Below, in pieces: positions 35,445 through 45,338 of a stretch of 64,000 bases of DNA. Below the pieces are notes generated by a model. The model ran no database searches. It saw nothing but the letters and a program-made list of their open reading frames with translations, and was not told the origin of the DNA. Location: NCBI RefSeq assembly GCF_025362475.1, contig NZ_JANYGH010000001.1, positions 62,001 through 126,000 on the forward strand, given 5' to 3'. Within the stretch, counting starts at the first letter, position 1. Every line of letters starts with the position of its first letter. This stretch comes from Mucilaginibacter sp. (GTDB lineage: Bacteria > Bacteroidota > Bacteroidia > Sphingobacteriales > Sphingobacteriaceae). The translations under genes and the position numbers were made by a program.

Positions 35445-38303
35445 TTACAATTTCACTCTCAATCCAAAGCTTACAACCTTCATTAAAGGATAGCCCATAG
35501 AAAGCCGTTCGGCCTCCAGGTTATCAATTTTATCCCAGGTTATGAGGTTGGTGCCATTTACAAATAGCCTGATAGCATCAAGTTTCTTTAAAAATGCTTT
35601 TTTAGGCAACGTATAACCCAACTCAATACTGCGCAGCTTAAAGAAATTGCCGTTACGCAACCAAAAATCAGATTGTTGGTTGTTATTGGCATTACTTAAG
35701 GTTGACAGGCGTGGCGTTGTGGCTGTATTTGCCGTTTCGGGGGTCCAGCTATTGGCAGAAAATGGCGTAATGGAATTGCTGTTTACAAAAGGATGAGTAT
35801 ATAAATAGGCATCATCAAGCAGGCTCACCGTGCGGTGCATCACACCTTCTAAATAGGCGTCAAAATCAAAACCCAGGTACTTAAACCCAAGGTTAAACCC
35901 TAAAGTGATCTCGGGCAGTTTAGCGTAGTTCATAGGTATTTTATCATAATCATTAATGATACCGTTACCATCCTGATCGGCAAATTTTAAATCGCCGGGT
36001 TTAACATTTGCATAAGATGATGAAACAACACCTTGTTTTAAATTACCGCTGGCGTCAAAATCAGATTGCTGGTAAAAGCCTTTGTAAACCAGGCCTTTCA
36101 TTTGGTCGAGCCTATAACCCTGGGTATACAAGTAGTTATAAGGCTGGGCGCTTTCTGATCGTTTGGTTATTTTATTGCGGGCAAAAGCTACTGAGCCGCC
36201 CAGGTTGTATTGAAAAGAATTAACCTGGTCATTGAAATTAAGTGCCGCTTCAAAACCTTTATTCTTTACTTCGCCGGTATTGGCATACTGCAAATTAAAG
36301 CCGGTAAAGTAGGGTACATCAGCCGATGGAATCTCTAAAATACCGGTACGTTTTTCGCTAAATACATCAACCGTTGCCGATAGTTTTTTCCATAGTTTCA
36401 AATCGACACCAAAATTCAGTGTGGTTTTTTGCTCCCATGAAGCGTTGATATTAGCAAACGAACCTTCGGTCATCCCGTTTTTATAGGTATTGTTTGTTCC
36501 GACGATATAGCCATTGGCGCCTAACGCCCATTGCTCATTTAAAAAACGAAAGTTTTCATTAATATTACCGGTAGTACCGTAAGAAGCCCTCACCTTTAAA
36601 AAGCTGATGACGGTATTATCCTTCAGGAAATCTTCTTTAGATACTATCCAGCCCAAACCTGCTGCAGGGAAAAATCCGTAGCGATGTCCCTGGGCAAAGT
36701 CGGCCGATCCGTTGTAAGCGGCAGACAGATCAATAATGTATTTTTGATCATAATCATAAGTTACATTGCCCGACAGGCCCTGGGTACGAACCTGGTAAAC
36801 CAGCCCATCATGGCTATAACCCTGTCTTTGCCCCAACACCATACCACTAAAAGTATTTTTGCCAAAGCTGCGGTTATAATCAAATCCAATTTTAATGGCG
36901 GTTCTGTTCCAGTGTTGGTTGCCTCCATCAAGTATGCCCTGGCTAACTGTGCCTATGGTTTTGTAAACCACTTTTCCGGCATCCATTACGGGCATATCAT
37001 TGGCATCTTTAACAATTTCATAAGATGGTACCGTAAAAATTTTTTGATAAGTACCAACGTATTGATTACTGAATGACAACGATCCGTTTAAGGCCAGGCC
37101 CGGGGTTATTACATCCAATTTTTCAATAAAGCCAAAGTTGGTTTGCAGGTTACGGGTATGCGAGTTATAAATACCATTTTGCTGTAAAAGCTCAACAGGG
37201 TTAAAATTATATACCGAGCTGTTTCCCCAGGTACCATTAGGATTTTTTATAGGAAACGCAGCCGGCGGCAAGCCCAACAGGTTGTTGAACAATGATGTAG
37301 CCGTAAAACCAGCGGGGGTATTTTTATCCTCGGTTATCCCGGTGATGTTGGCTTCAACAGATAAGCTTTTACTTAGCTGCAACTCCACATTGGCCCGCAG
37401 GTTAATTTTGTTGTAATGTGCGTTTGTACCAAAATCCTTATCAATGGCGCTGGCGTTTTTGTATAAACCTTCAAAATCGGTATAGTTCATCAACACAAAA
37501 AACTTAGCCATATCATTACCGCCCCTAAAGGAGAAGTTATAATCCTGTATGGTGGAGGTCTTTTTTAGCATTTCATCGTACCAGTTCACGTTTGGATGAA
37601 AAGGATCATTAGTTGCTTTATACAAGTCGGGATTTTTGTACTTCGTTGGCAAGCCATCATTTTGCAAAGCCTGGTTGTACAAACGGGTATAATCATAGGC
37701 ATTCATAACAGTTGGTAATTGTACCGCGCTTAATATGCCGTACCTGCCGTTAACGGTTATCTGGGTTTTAGGCAAATTGCCCCCCTTTTTGGTGCGGATG
37801 CTTAGTACACCTGCCCCACCCTGCAAGCCATATATAGCTGTGGCGGCGGCATCTTTTAAAAGCGTTACTGATTCAATTTCATAAGCCGACAAGGAGCTGA
37901 TAGCGCCCATATCTACCTGGAAACCATCAAGGTAAATCACTACCTGGTTACCTGCAACATTCCAGCTGCTTTGCCCGCGTACATAAAGTGTGGGGTTATC
38001 ATAGCCGGGCTCGCCAGAGCCGGTTACTACCGTTAAACCGGGAATACGGCCCTGCAGCGTATTTAATAAATTACCGGCCATCATATGGGTTAGTTCATCG
38101 CCTTTAAGCGTAAAAACAGCGCCCGTATTTCTCCATGATTTTTCAGTCCTTAATCCATAGTCAACTGTGTTGGTTTTATTCTGATCAGTTTTAATGGAAT
38201 CTGCTGAAATTACATTCTTAGTTTGCGCGTTCGCGACAGAAAAACTACAGAATGAAAAAATCCAGGCAAAAAGTTTTATATATTCTTTTTTCATTTTTTT
38301 CAT
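35445..38303 (-). CDS. Short SusC/RagA family outer-membrane protein lacking N-terminal extra domains
   Basis: 952 residues, notably shorter than the other SusC proteins here. After the signal peptide (LFAWIFSFCSFSVANAQ) there is neither an STN nor a carboxypeptidase-regulatory-like domain; about 30 residues lead straight into the plug (GDELTHMMAGNLLNTLQGRIPGLTV; TLYVRGQSSW; VVIYLDGFQVD; LLKDAAATAIYGLQGGAGVLSIRTKKG). The barrel and C-terminus are normal. It sits 24 bases after the first SusD. The lack of an STN domain means it cannot signal to FecR itself; induction would depend on the other SusC in the operon. Confidence 0.93.
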   Translation of the reverse strand: MKKMKKEYIKLFAWIFSFCSFSVANAQTKNVISADSIKTDQNKTNTVDYGLRTEKSWRNTGAVFTLKGDELTHMMAGNLLNTLQGRIPGLTVVTGSGEPGYDNPTLYVRGQSSWNVAGNQVVIYLDGFQVDMGAISSLSAYEIESVTLLKDAAATAIYGLQGGAGVLSIRTKKGGNLPKTQITVNGRYGILSAVQLPTVMNAYDYTRLYNQALQNDGLPTKYKNPDLYKATNDPFHPNVNWYDEMLKKTSTIQDYNFSFRGGNDMAKFFVLMNYTDFEGLYKNASAIDKDFGTNAHYNKINLRANVELQLSKSLSVEANITGITEDKNTPAGFTATSLFNNLLGLPPAAFPIKNPNGTWGNSSVYNFNPVELLQQNGIYNSHTRNLQTNFGFIEKLDVITPGLALNGSLSFSNQYVGTYQKIFTVPSYEIVKDANDMPVMDAGKVVYKTIGTVSQGILDGGNQHWNRTAIKIGFDYNRSFGKNTFSGMVLGQRQGYSHDGLVYQVRTQGLSGNVTYDYDQKYIIDLSAAYNGSADFAQGHRYGFFPAAGLGWIVSKEDFLKDNTVISFLKVRASYGTTGNINENFRFLNEQWALGANGYIVGTNNTYKNGMTEGSFANINASWEQKTTLNFGVDLKLWKKLSATVDVFSEKRTGILEIPSADVPYFTGFNLQYANTGEVKNKGFEAALNFNDQVNSFQYNLGGSVAFARNKITKRSESAQPYNYLYTQGYRLDQMKGLVYKGFYQQSDFDASGNLKQGVVSSSYANVKPGDLKFADQDGNGIINDYDKIPMNYAKLPEITLGFNLGFKYLGFDFDAYLEGVMHRTVSLLDDAYLYTHPFVNSNSITPFSANSWTPETANTATTPRLSTLSNANNNQQSDFWLRNGNFFKLRSIELGYTLPKKAFLKKLDAIRLFVNGTNLITWDKIDNLEAERLSMGYPLMKVVSFGLRVKL

Positions 38304-38326
38304 TAGTTAAAATGTGTAAAAGCCAA

Positions 38327-40183
38327 TTACCATCCTGGATTTTGTCCATCCCAGCCCTTAGCATTACCCAGGTAACGCTTACTTACTTCATCATTAGGGA
38401 ATGGAACGTAATAGTACCTTGCCGGGAAAACCCTTGTAACAAACGAGGTAGTTTGCCAGGTACGTTTTAAGGTACCGCCAACATTACGGGCTGTAGTTAC
38501 AATGCCATGCAAGGTTCCGTTTAATACAGATTTGGCTTTTAACCAACGATTAAGATCATTATACCTGTGGCCTTCATAAGCAAATTCAATAGTGCGCTCA
38601 TTTTGTACCGCATCTCTGAAAGCGCCTGCATCCACGGGATGTTTTTCGGGCATGCCGGCTCTTTTCCTGATCAGGTTAAGGTAGTTGGTAGCATCACCTG
38701 TAGGGCCCTGGTACTCGTTAATGGCTTCGGCATAGTTTAAATAAAACTCTGCAAGGCGAAACACCGGCCATGCAAAATGATTATCGCTCATGTTATCCAC
38801 ACGGGCAACAAACTTGTAGGTTTCCATGGCATACCCATCAACACCGGCATCGCTGCTGGCCAGGTTACCATCGGTACTGTAATCGCCTTTTTTGTAGTAG
38901 GCCAATGTACCCCGCTGGCTGCTGTAGTACATACCATCATAAGCAATGGTTTGGTAAAAACGCGGGTCGAGGTCAAGCGCCTTGATATCTGAAGGCAAAT
39001 CGGTTCCGCTGGCGGGTAGTGTCCATTTTGTACCATCCTTTTTTTCATACTGCTGCATAAACTCAATGGGTACATTATTTTTAACACCCCATTGGGCCAA
39101 ACGCAATTTTGATGACAGGTACTGGCCCCATGCAGATCCATCGCCCCAGGCATTACCGCTTGGTACCTGGTTTGAGGTATTTACCAATATTAGTTCCTGG
39201 TTGGCAAACACATTCCAAACAGATTCATAATCGCCAATTGTTGCATAGGTTTCGCCGGTAGTTACCGCTTTACCTGTGTTGTAAAGCGATACTGCTGAAG
39301 CGCCTGCAGCATCAATCACATCTTTAGCAGCTTTTGCAGCCTTGTTCCAGCGCTCCGGGTCATAGGTAGGATAAGCCAGCACTGTATCCCGGCCATCGCC
39401 ATAACGGGCTCCGGTAACTTCTGATTTAAGGTTGGCGGGTGTATTATACAAGGGGCTTGCCGCATACAACAGGATTCGTGATTTAAGGGCCAATGCTGCC
39501 AGTTTTGTTATCCTGCCATAATCTGCCGACGGGCGTGTGGCAGGTAACAGAGCCGCAGCCTGATCGCACCATTTAACTACACTATCAACCACTGATTGTA
39601 CCGAACTGCGGGGTACGGATATTTTACCGGTACCATCCAACGGTTTATTTACAATGGGGATACCTCCGTAATACCTGAACAGCTCATAATGCTGCATGGC
39701 ACGGCAAAATAAAGCCTGCCCTTTTACATCCTGTTTCCAGCTGTTATCGGCATCCGTAACCATGTTGATATTTTTTAATACCAGGTTGGCCTGGCGGATA
39801 CCTTTATAATGCCAGCCAAAGCCGTTGCCATTATCGGCACCAAAGCCATAATCACAAGTGGCGTTGGCGCTCATGTTACCGGTAATATAGGTACCTGTGC
39901 CAATGGTGTTTGAAGCCCAGTCATACGCCGGATGGATAATATAAAGCTGATCTGTAATAGCTTCTGGACGGCAGCCGTCATAAGTTTCAGGAAAATAGCC
40001 CCGGATACATAGCATGTACATTTGCGCCACAGCGTATTGCGCCTGGTTTTTAGTATGAAAAATAGTATCAACCGTTACCGAACCACCTTTTGGTTTTTCA
40101 AGAAAACTCTTCTTACATCCCGGTGAAAGTATACCGCCAATTAAGCATGCCAAAAGCAGTATAATTATATTTTTTGTTTTCAT
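38327..40183 (-). CDS. RagB/SusD family lipoprotein (first pair)
   Basis: 618 residues, with a lipobox at about 23 (LSPGCKKSFL). SusD blocks: FCRAMQHYELFRYYGGIPIV, LAALALKSRILLYAASPLY, WPVFRLAEFYLNYAEAINEY, VQNERTIEFAYEGHRYNDLNRW and the terminal WDGQNPGW. It is 20 bases after its SusC. Partner lid of the STN-bearing SusC upstream. Confidence 0.95.
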   Translation of the reverse strand: MKTKNIIILLLACLIGGILSPGCKKSFLEKPKGGSVTVDTIFHTKNQAQYAVAQMYMLCIRGYFPETYDGCRPEAITDQLYIIHPAYDWASNTIGTGTYITGNMSANATCDYGFGADNGNGFGWHYKGIRQANLVLKNINMVTDADNSWKQDVKGQALFCRAMQHYELFRYYGGIPIVNKPLDGTGKISVPRSSVQSVVDSVVKWCDQAAALLPATRPSADYGRITKLAALALKSRILLYAASPLYNTPANLKSEVTGARYGDGRDTVLAYPTYDPERWNKAAKAAKDVIDAAGASAVSLYNTGKAVTTGETYATIGDYESVWNVFANQELILVNTSNQVPSGNAWGDGSAWGQYLSSKLRLAQWGVKNNVPIEFMQQYEKKDGTKWTLPASGTDLPSDIKALDLDPRFYQTIAYDGMYYSSQRGTLAYYKKGDYSTDGNLASSDAGVDGYAMETYKFVARVDNMSDNHFAWPVFRLAEFYLNYAEAINEYQGPTGDATNYLNLIRKRAGMPEKHPVDAGAFRDAVQNERTIEFAYEGHRYNDLNRWLKAKSVLNGTLHGIVTTARNVGGTLKRTWQTTSFVTRVFPARYYYVPFPNDEVSKRYLGNAKGWDGQNPGW

Positions 40184-40202
40184 CTTTTCTCGCTTTAATT
40201 AA

Positions 40203-43200
40203 TTAAAAATTAACATTTAAGCCAATATTGTAGGTTTTGGTAAGCGGGTAGCCCACGTAGCCCAAATTCTCCGGATCGCCCCAGATTTTGTTTGGCGACC
40301 AGGTATAAAGGTTGGCTCCGTTCACATACAGGCGCGCCGTGCGGATACCTGCCCGTTTTAAAAAGGCGGGTTTAAATGTGTAGCCTATCTCCATGTTTTT
40401 TAACCTTGTATAGGAAGTATTTTTAAGGAAAAAGGTATTGTAGGTAGCTGCCTGGTTATATGCCGCGATAGGGAAATCTATCCGCTCGCCGGCATTGTAC
40501 CGTTCCTGGGTAAAACGGTTTGCATCTACCTCAAAAAGCGATTGTTGTTTATTAAAGTGGATGGTGCTGTTGGCAAACTTGGCTACTCCGGCTACTCCCT
40601 GTAATAAAGCCGAAAAATCAAACCCCTTGAAGCTAAAGCCAAATGATAAACCATAGCTTAATTCCGGAATATCTGTTTTGCCGGTCCTGGTATAATCTTT
40701 TTCGTTGATCACGCCATCTTCATTAATATCAACCAAACGAACTTCGCCCGGTTGCAATGCCGCCCCGGCATAACCCAGGTCTTTTTGATAAACCGGCTGG
40801 CCTGCGGCGTTTACATAAGGCTGGCCCGCTTTGTTAAGCGCCCTTATAGGATTTGATAACACAGGGTTACCATTACCATCAATTGCATACAGGGTTGACC
40901 ATGACGTATACAACCCATTGGCTTGCAACATTAAAGGTTGATTAATTGGGCGCCCTGTTGCCGCCTGGTATTCTAAGCCTGGCACAATGGCTTCATCCCT
41001 GAAAATGATTTTGTTTTTATTGGTTGAGGCATTGCCCTTTACCCACCAGGTAAATTTGCCGGGGGTACTGTTATAGGTTAATTCAAGCTCGTTACCCCAG
41101 TTTTTAACCTCGCCCAGGTTATACGGCGGCAAAGTGGCCTGCACAATTTGAGGCACTGTACCTTTATAGGAGAGGATGTTGATACGGTGCTCATTGTAAT
41201 GATCAAAAACAACAGTTACCCTATCATTAAATAAATGGGCCTCTAAACCAATGTTTGATTTTGTAGCGGTTTCCCAGGTAACATCAGGGTTACCAATAAC
41301 GCTTTCATAAGCACCGCGGATGGTATTACGATCATTAAGGGTACCAAAAGTGTAACCACCACCGTTGTTGTAGCCCTGCCCATATTGCCAGGTATCTGGT
41401 AAATATAAATAACGGGCCCCACCTATGTTATCATTACCAACTTTACCCAAACTACCGCGTACCTTTAAATAGGTTACGTAATCGTTTTTAGGGAAGAAAG
41501 ATTCATTACTGGCTACCCAGCCTAATGAATAGGCAGGCAAAAAGCCAAACCGTTTACCTTCGGGGAAGTTTTCTGATCCGTTATATCCCATGTTATACTC
41601 GGCAAAATACCGGTTATCATAGGCGTAGGTAACCCTGCCGGCCACACCCATATAAGCATGCGGAAGATCATAGGCTAAATTCGGGTCGTATTTTTTCTCT
41701 GCATTATAAAGCAAAAGGCCGGTTACAGCGTGTTTTTTGGCAAACGTGCGGTTGTAGTTAATGGAGAACTCGCCATAAACCTTGCGCCATTTACCATTGT
41801 TCCAGTCAGACCATCTTTGCGGCGGGGTATCATCATTTAGCTGTACCAAAATGGGGTCCAGCTTATTGCCATTGGGATTTGCCCTTACGCCATACAACAA
41901 TGGCTTGTAACCACCACCTGTACGGCTGCTGAAATAGCTATCATAAGCTCCCTTTGCATTTACCGATAAACCTTCGGTAATAAAATCAAGCTTATGGCTT
42001 AGCCTGATGGCCGAGTTTAGTGTACTGTTATTGGTAATATTATAGTTATTGCTGCTGGCAATAGCATATAAGGGATTCAGCTGATCGTTTTGGTTACTAA
42101 ATGGCACTACGAATTTGCCATTAATCATCCCTGGAGATCCAAGCGGAGATGACCACAGGATACGTTTCTCCCAGGTGTAGCCATCATTATCCATCCCGGT
42201 GATGGTAACAAACTGGGTACCTACATCAACCGAGATCCTGAAATTTTTGTTTACATCAAAATCCAGGTTACCACGCAAATTGTAGCGTTTCTTTTTAAAC
42301 TGCATCTCATCAGAGAAAGGCATATAATCGGTATTAAATAACCCGCCCTGGGTAAGGTAACCTAGGGAAACAAAGTATTTTACAGATTCGGTACCGCCGG
42401 TGATGTTGGCATTATACTGGGTTTGAGGCGCGAAATTTTTAAAGATCTGCTTTTTCCAATCCTGGTCAGGGTGACCGTAGGGATCATAATAAGGATTTGT
42501 TTGCCCGTTTAAAGTAGGCGTATGCGCGTTCTGATAATATTTCAGATCCTCGGGCGAGTAATAAATGGTAGCCTCTTTTATCCAGTTGGCATCCCTTTTT
42601 TGAGCAAAATCATTCCAGGTTTTGATATCTGCATCTTTAGCATGCTGAATCCAGTAATTTTCATAACTCTGCTCATTCAGCAAGGAAGCATATTGATAGG
42701 AGTTAACAAAATTAGGCATCCTCGAAAACTGCGATATGGCGGTTTGGGCAGTTGCACTAACCTTTGGCGCTCCTTCTTTACCACGCTTGGTGGTAATTAG
42801 TATTACACCATTGGCACCACGCACACCATATACAGCCGTAGCCGATGCATCTTTTAGTATGCTGATGGTTTCCACTTCGTTGGCATCAATATCGTTATAA
42901 CTATCCCGCACAATACCATCAACCATAATTAATGGGGCAGTTTGGCCTGTGTAAGTACCTACCCCCCTTATATACAGGGTTGAGTTATCATCGCCCGGTT
43001 TACCAGATGTTTGGATGGCTGTTAAACCAGATAACCTACCGGCCAAAGCGTTGCTTAAATTGGCAACAGGCGATTGTGTAAGATCCTTAGTACCGATTGT
43101 AGAAATAGCACCGGTGATGGATTCCTTTTTTTGCGTACCGTAACCTACTACAACAACCTCGTTAAGCCCCTGCTGGGTATCTTCGAGTATTACGTTTAGT

Positions 43201-43793
43201 TCCGAGCCGCCATTTAGGGCTACTTCTTTGGTGGTAAATCCAATAAAAGAGAAAGTTAATGTGGCATTGGCATCTGATACGTTAATGGCATAAGTACCAT
43301 CGGTACCTGTTACGGCCATAGCCTTGCCTCCTTTTTCTTTAACGGTTACACCGGGTACAGGTAAACCCAATTTATCGGTTATTTTACCTGTTATTTTTTT
43401 GGGCGGAGCATTGCTGTTGTTTTGATTGGTTGATTTTTTTTGGATGAGTATGGTTTTATCCTCAATTGAATAGGTTAAAGCCTGTTTACCCATACAAGCG
43501 TCCATGGCCTGTTTTATGGTTACATTGTTAAGATCAATTGTAACGGGTTTGGCTAATTTAATATCGTCTGAGTTGTACAGGAAATCATAATTGGTTTGAT
43601 TCCGTATCTCCTCAAAAACTTCTTTTAAAGTAGCCTGTTTTACTTTTATAGTAACTTTCTGCGCGTAAGTTGCAGCAGTTACCTGTAAAAAAGTTGCCGT
43701 TAACAAAATAAGAGTTAGCTTCATGATAAGCACAGGTTTATATAGGCGCCCACGTTGTTTGCCGCAAGTAAATGCAGTAAAAATTTTATACAT
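40203..43793 (-). CDS. SusC/RagA family TonB-linked outer-membrane protein with STN domain
   Basis: 1196 residues. The long basic N-region before the hydrophobic core (start MYKIFTAFTCGKQRGRL, core LTLILLTATFLQVTAATYAQ) is typical of STN-type SusC in this family of bacteria, so the ATG at 43793 is accepted. STN domain about 45-115 (QATLKEVFEEIRNQTNYDFLY; YSIEDKTILI), carboxypeptidase-regulatory-like domain about 130-210 (ITGKITDKLGLPVPGVTV; FSFIGFTTKEV), TonB-box-like EVVVVGYGTQKKES, plug with VDGIVRDS and ILKDASATAVYGVRGANGVILITTKRG, then the barrel. It should both import and signal to FecR, which lies directly upstream. Confidence 0.95.
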   Translation of the reverse strand: MYKIFTAFTCGKQRGRLYKPVLIMKLTLILLTATFLQVTAATYAQKVTIKVKQATLKEVFEEIRNQTNYDFLYNSDDIKLAKPVTIDLNNVTIKQAMDACMGKQALTYSIEDKTILIQKKSTNQNNSNAPPKKITGKITDKLGLPVPGVTVKEKGGKAMAVTGTDGTYAINVSDANATLTFSFIGFTTKEVALNGGSELNVILEDTQQGLNEVVVVGYGTQKKESITGAISTIGTKDLTQSPVANLSNALAGRLSGLTAIQTSGKPGDDNSTLYIRGVGTYTGQTAPLIMVDGIVRDSYNDIDANEVETISILKDASATAVYGVRGANGVILITTKRGKEGAPKVSATAQTAISQFSRMPNFVNSYQYASLLNEQSYENYWIQHAKDADIKTWNDFAQKRDANWIKEATIYYSPEDLKYYQNAHTPTLNGQTNPYYDPYGHPDQDWKKQIFKNFAPQTQYNANITGGTESVKYFVSLGYLTQGGLFNTDYMPFSDEMQFKKKRYNLRGNLDFDVNKNFRISVDVGTQFVTITGMDNDGYTWEKRILWSSPLGSPGMINGKFVVPFSNQNDQLNPLYAIASSNNYNITNNSTLNSAIRLSHKLDFITEGLSVNAKGAYDSYFSSRTGGGYKPLLYGVRANPNGNKLDPILVQLNDDTPPQRWSDWNNGKWRKVYGEFSINYNRTFAKKHAVTGLLLYNAEKKYDPNLAYDLPHAYMGVAGRVTYAYDNRYFAEYNMGYNGSENFPEGKRFGFLPAYSLGWVASNESFFPKNDYVTYLKVRGSLGKVGNDNIGGARYLYLPDTWQYGQGYNNGGGYTFGTLNDRNTIRGAYESVIGNPDVTWETATKSNIGLEAHLFNDRVTVVFDHYNEHRINILSYKGTVPQIVQATLPPYNLGEVKNWGNELELTYNSTPGKFTWWVKGNASTNKNKIIFRDEAIVPGLEYQAATGRPINQPLMLQANGLYTSWSTLYAIDGNGNPVLSNPIRALNKAGQPYVNAAGQPVYQKDLGYAGAALQPGEVRLVDINEDGVINEKDYTRTGKTDIPELSYGLSFGFSFKGFDFSALLQGVAGVAKFANSTIHFNKQQSLFEVDANRFTQERYNAGERIDFPIAAYNQAATYNTFFLKNTSYTRLKNMEIGYTFKPAFLKRAGIRTARLYVNGANLYTWSPNKIWGDPENLGYVGYPLTKTYNIGLNVNF

Positions 43794-43853
43794 TTGAATG
43801 TCAGTTTATTAATAAGTGGTTGTATTCGCTGCAATTATTTTCATTATCTGACG

Positions 43854-43909
43854 CAGCCATAACACGGCTGAGGCCAGGGGCGGTACGAACGCTCCTGGTT
43901 TTTATTTTA
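43854..43909 (+). ncRNA. Candidate antisense small RNA 3' end with terminator, FecR-SusC gap
   Basis: On the plus strand a 5-bp hairpin CAGCC/GGCTG (43854-43858 and 43866-43870) is followed by a strong 9-bp stem (43874-43882 and 43890-43898, CCAGGGGCG and CGCTCCTGG, one G-T pair, 7-base loop) and a TTTTTATTTT tail. No plus-strand gene precedes it. It would end a short RNA antisense to the SusC leader and start. Antisense RNAs between anti-sigma and susC genes are known from Bacteroides (DonS type). The 5' end and promoter were not located. Confidence 0.55.
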
Positions 43910-43947
43910 TGCAGATAATTACTGGTATAGAAAAGGAGAGTGTAAAA

Positions 43948-45150
43948 CTATTCCATAGCAGTAACCCTCCTTCCTGTGACCTTAAAGTGAACTTTCCCAA
44001 TTTTTTCCAGGTTTTTCAATAATTCATCAATACCCTTTGTGCGGTAAAATGTGCCGCCAAAATGCTGCCCTTCAAAATTTCCCTTTTGCTCCACATCAAC
44101 ATCATACCAGCGCGATACCTTTTTTAGTATGGTGGCAATGTTATCATCATTAAATATGAAATAGCCGTTTTTCCAGGCCATTACCTCGTTGATATTGGCT
44201 TGCGAAACCCGGATCATATCGGCGCCATTGTTTATCACTGCCTGCTGACCGGGCTTTAACAAACTCTGGCTATTATTCTTACTCACCTGAACCGAGCCTT
44301 CCAATAAAGTAGCTTTAAGCTCATCATCATCATTATAGGCCGAAATATTGAAATGTGTACCCAATACTCTTACCTGCACGTTATTGCTGTTTACATAAAA
44401 AGGCTTGTCTTTATTTTTAGCCACTTCAAAATAGGCCTCACCGGTTAGCTTAACCCGTCTTTCGTTGCCCGCAAACTCAACAGGATAACTTATTGACGAT
44501 GCAGAGTTTAACCATACGTGGGTGCCATCGGGCAGCACCACCTGGTATTCGCCGCCGCGAGGGGTAGATAGCGTATTGTACACTAAGGCGTTATCAATAA
44601 CTTTTGCCTTAACATCAGTTGGCAAAGCATCATACACCAACTTTCCGTTGGCTACTTTATTTACCTGTACCTGGCCGGCCTTTGCAAGCGTGCCGTTGGC
44701 TTTATTATCCAGCACAATGGCTTTACCATTAGCCAGCGTTAAAACCGCCTTATTACTGCCCGGTAAAATTTTTGACGACTTAACTATTGCAACCTGGTTA
44801 TCAGCGGGCTTGTGTTTATGTATCAAATAAAATCCAACGGCGCTAAAAACAGCAATTACCGCCGCAACTTTTGCCAGGCTGCCAAACAGACTTACAATTT
44901 TTGTTTTGGGCTTAACAGCCAGTGGAGCTTGATTAAACCTTGGGTCGGTTTTAATATTATCTAAAACCTTGCGGGCCTGTATTTGGTTAAACTCGGGGTC
45001 AGCATCAAGCTTTAATAATTCTTCATCAACAAGGTCGGCTATTTCGGCAGGGTTCTCTTTCAGATAGTTGAGTAGCTCTGTACAATCAGCCCTACTTATA
45101 GTATCATCAAAATATTGCTGCAGCAAATACTTTAGCCTGTTATTGTTCAT
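43948..45150 (-). CDS. FecR family anti-sigma factor
   Basis: 400 residues: N-terminal cytoplasmic sigma-binding region (about 1-85), one membrane helix (about 93-112, VAAVIAVFSAVGFYLIH), FecR domain (YQVVLPDGTHVWLNSASSISYP; GEAYFEVAKNKDKPFYV) and C-terminal DUF4974 (FNDDNIATILKKVSRWYDVDVE). It lies upstream of the STN-type SusC with a 154-base gap that holds a plus-facing terminator. The expected sigma gene is not next to it: a plus-strand chromate cassette fills the 3.76 kb up to the sigma gene at 48909-49487. Confidence 0.94.
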   Translation of the reverse strand: MNNNRLKYLLQQYFDDTISRADCTELLNYLKENPAEIADLVDEELLKLDADPEFNQIQARKVLDNIKTDPRFNQAPLAVKPKTKIVSLFGSLAKVAAVIAVFSAVGFYLIHKHKPADNQVAIVKSSKILPGSNKAVLTLANGKAIVLDNKANGTLAKAGQVQVNKVANGKLVYDALPTDVKAKVIDNALVYNTLSTPRGGEYQVVLPDGTHVWLNSASSISYPVEFAGNERRVKLTGEAYFEVAKNKDKPFYVNSNNVQVRVLGTHFNISAYNDDDELKATLLEGSVQVSKNNSQSLLKPGQQAVINNGADMIRVSQANINEVMAWKNGYFIFNDDNIATILKKVSRWYDVDVEQKGNFEGQHFGGTFYRTKGIDELLKNLEKIGKVHFKVTGRRVTAME

Positions 45151-45338
45151 ATAATTGGTTTATAACAAAACCCGGAAGGGGTTAATTATGTAGAGAACAC
45201 GCAGAAACTACCATAGGACTAGTTGAGAATAAAGTTTTTTTTATTTCGTGCGAATTTTCTCTTTTCATGCCAGTGTTTTTTTAGTTTTAGTAAGACACTA
45301 AAGGTTCTTGATTACATTTACAGCTCGAATTACAACAA

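Noticed and set aside
36684..37076. Plus-strand ORF of 130 codons
   Set aside because: Antisense shadow of a SusC gene; no start signal or known motif.
38788..39153. Minus-strand ORF of 121 codons
   Set aside because: It lies in another frame inside the SusD gene 38327-40183; the product is Cys/Pro/Met-rich with no domain.
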